This document shows positions 21,705 through 23,315 of a DNA stretch of 23,315 bases, piece by piece. Each line of letters starts with the position of its first letter. Within the stretch, counting starts at the first letter, position 1. The notes under the pieces are model-generated. The model was not told where the DNA came from. It ran no database searches and worked only from the letters and a program-made list of their open reading frames with translations. Made by a program: the position numbers and the translations under genes. Source of the DNA: Marinilabilia sp046483585 (GTDB taxonomy: Bacteria; Bacteroidota; Bacteroidia; Bacteroidales; Marinilabiliaceae); NCBI GenBank assembly GCA_046483585.1, contig JAWOCV010000150.1, positions 1 through 23,315 on the forward strand, read 5' to 3'.

Positions 21705-23315
21705 ATGAAAGACTTCAGGCAGATATGGAAGGCGATCAGACGGTGGTTTTTTACTGGCGTATTGTCTGTGAAAGAACGATTGTTCCTGCTGATCTTTATT
21801 TTATTGTTCCTTCTGCTAACATGGGGCGGTTTTTTGTCTATCCAGGGGGAGACTTTCAGTCTCATTAATATTTTCCTGCTTCATACCTGGTGGTTGGTAT
21901 GGCTGGTTGACCTTTTTATTGTGGCTGTTCCTTTCGTGGTCCTCTTTGTAAGGAATTATATTAACCTGAAGACGGCCTCTTATCGAACGCAGATCCAGGA
22001 ACTGAACCATCAGGTAGAGAAGAGTATTGAGCTGGCCTCCAAAATCAAGGACAACAGGGAAGACATTTCTGCAGATGTTCGCAACGACCGTTTGGCTTCT
22101 GTATTGCAGGACCTTGGCAGCAATATTCGCAGAGCTCGTCAGCGTGAAGAAGAGGAAAACTATATTTCCCGGGGGAAAGAACAAATGTCCGACCTTTTGC
22201 GGGTTCACCATAATATTTCGGAACTCACGCCTGAAGTTTTGAAAGCTCTTATCGAATACCTTGGTGGAATTCAGGGAGCCGTTTATCTGCTCGAGGATGA
22301 GGTGCTGAAGCGCAGTGCCATGCATGCCTATAACCGGCGTCGCTTCGAATATGATGAATTCAGAATTGGGAAGGGACTGGTTGGAGCGGCTGCCTATGAA
22401 AAACAAATGGTCTACCGGACTGAAATTCCCGAAGATTACTGGTCCGTTACGTCAGGGATATTGGGAGAACGCAAACCCATGGCTCTTCTGATCATTCCTC
22501 TTCTCCAGGAAGAAGATCTGCAGGGTGTGGTTGAAGTGGCGTTTCTGAAAGACCATCTTGAAAAAAAGCATCTGGCTTATGCCGAAGAGGTGGCCAAAAC
22601 CATTGGTCAAACCATCTATAATCTGAAGATCAACGCCCGGACAGAGAAATTGCTTCAGGAATCACAGGAGTTGACCAGAACTCTCCAGGAAAACGAGGAG
22701 CAGCTCAAACAAAATGCCCAGGAGATGCTCGAGACACAGGAGGAGCTCGAAAAATCCAACCAGATGCTTGAAGCCCAGGTACAGGAAGTAGCCCATGCCC
22801 AGAAACGACTGGAGGCGCTTCTGACCAATGCTTCAGAATTTATTTCCATCTACAACGAAAGGCAGGAACTGGTATTTGAAAGTCCATCGGTCAAAAGGAT
22901 CCTCGGTTATGACGATGATGATGAAGTTACCGGTATGGATCCCGACCTGTTAACACCCAGAGGCTACAGGACCATTAATAATCTGTTCCAGTATTTGCTT
23001 GAGACCCCCGGCGGTGAACAAACGGCCCAATATACCTACCTCCGCAAAAACGGTGAAAAACTGTATCTCGAGACCAAGGGGAAAAACCTTCTTCACGATC
23101 CCGCTATCCGCGGCATCATCTTCAATACCCAGGACATTACCGAACGTAAGCGTGCCGAAAAGGAAGAACAGATGAAAAGCCGCATGCAAAGCTTGTCGGA
23201 AAACAGTCCCGACATGATCATGCGGGTGAATATGATGGGTAAACTGGTGTATGTGAATCCAATGGTGGCCAATTTTGTCGGGGTTTCTACCAATGCCATC
23301 ATCAAGAAAAGGGTG
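21705..23315 (+). CDS. Membrane GAF-PAS-PAS sensor protein, 3' end beyond window
   Basis: An open frame with no stop from ATG 21705 to the last base (537 codons, partial at the C-terminus). TM1 (about 26-45) and TM2 (about 57-83) flank a short loop. A helical linker (84-160), a GAF domain (about 165-310, with TEIPEDYWSV at 239-248), a long Gln/Glu-rich coiled coil (311-372), PAS 1 (about 373-483, ending in the PAC-like FNTQDITERKRAE) and the first part of PAS 2 (from about 495, SENSPDMIMRVNMMGKLVYVNP) follow. The protein continues, so a histidine kinase or other output domain may lie beyond the window. It starts 2 bases after the short GAF gene, so they are co-translated. Confidence 0.88.
   Translation, partial: MKDFRQIWKAIRRWFFTGVLSVKERLFLLIFILLFLLLTWGGFLSIQGETFSLINIFLLHTWWLVWLVDLFIVAVPFVVLFVRNYINLKTASYRTQIQELNHQVEKSIELASKIKDNREDISADVRNDRLASVLQDLGSNIRRARQREEEENYISRGKEQMSDLLRVHHNISELTPEVLKALIEYLGGIQGAVYLLEDEVLKRSAMHAYNRRRFEYDEFRIGKGLVGAAAYEKQMVYRTEIPEDYWSVTSGILGERKPMALLIIPLLQEEDLQGVVEVAFLKDHLEKKHLAYAEEVAKTIGQTIYNLKINARTEKLLQESQELTRTLQENEEQLKQNAQEMLETQEELEKSNQMLEAQVQEVAHAQKRLEALLTNASEFISIYNERQELVFESPSVKRILGYDDDDEVTGMDPDLLTPRGYRTINNLFQYLLETPGGEQTAQYTYLRKNGEKLYLETKGKNLLHDPAIRGIIFNTQDITERKRAEKEEQMKSRMQSLSENSPDMIMRVNMMGKLVYVNPMVANFVGVSTNAIIKKRV

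Overview
The window looks like part of a Bacteroidota chromosome, most likely Bacteroidales/Marinilabiliales-like. The support is the family set (LTA-synthase-like alkaline phosphatase-fold protein, U32 hydroxylase-type protein, DUF2797, YfiR/DUF4154), the general lack of strong Shine-Dalgarno sequences, and AT-rich spacers carrying dispersed repeats. This is inference from protein flavour; no rRNA or tRNA is present to confirm it.

Positions 1-1741 are accessory and repeat-rich. A heptamer (NNNAGCT) array lies between two copies of a 16-bp direct repeat. It is followed by a minus-strand FkbM-type methyltransferase and a 460-bp non-coding element with 26-bp imperfect terminal inverted repeats and a possible 6-bp target duplication (MITE-like). 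A 15-bp-arm palindrome precedes the next gene. Positions 1823-5805 hold three plus-strand housekeeping-type genes: a membrane LTA synthase/sulfatase-fold protein, a U32 family protein (TrhP/YegQ-like) 3 bases after it, and a DUF2797 protein with Cys-rich and GIY-YIG-like features. Positions 5806-6303 are intergenic.

From 6304 to the right edge (17 kb) everything is on the plus strand and forms one chemosensory locus: YfiR-like periplasmic protein, MCP, STAS protein, CheY, stand-alone Hpt, CheA, two CheWs, CheR, a histidine-kinase-like protein without the phospho-accepting His, CheD, CheB, a membrane GAF-PAS-PAS protein, a second CheR, a degenerate CheR-like protein, a receiver-less CheB, a short membrane GAF protein, and a membrane GAF-PAS-PAS protein that runs off the window.

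The first half (6304-16715) is a complete receptor-kinase-adaptation system: the MCP carries two consensus methylation sites and a C-terminal aromatic pentapeptide (NYEKF) on a Lys-rich tether. The second half (16733 to the end) looks like an adaptation-enzyme/sensor module of separate CheR, pseudo-CheR, CheB, GAF and PAS proteins, reminiscent of CheB-CheR-PAS fusion proteins split into individual genes. The most interesting features are the repeated cases of catalytic decay inside a conserved operon layout (His-less kinase, SAM-motif-less CheR, Lys-less Hpt) and three related two-TM GAF proteins sharing an I/V-P-E-[DE]-Y motif. No flagellar, CheC/CheX, CheZ, gliding or pilus genes are in the window, so the output is unknown.
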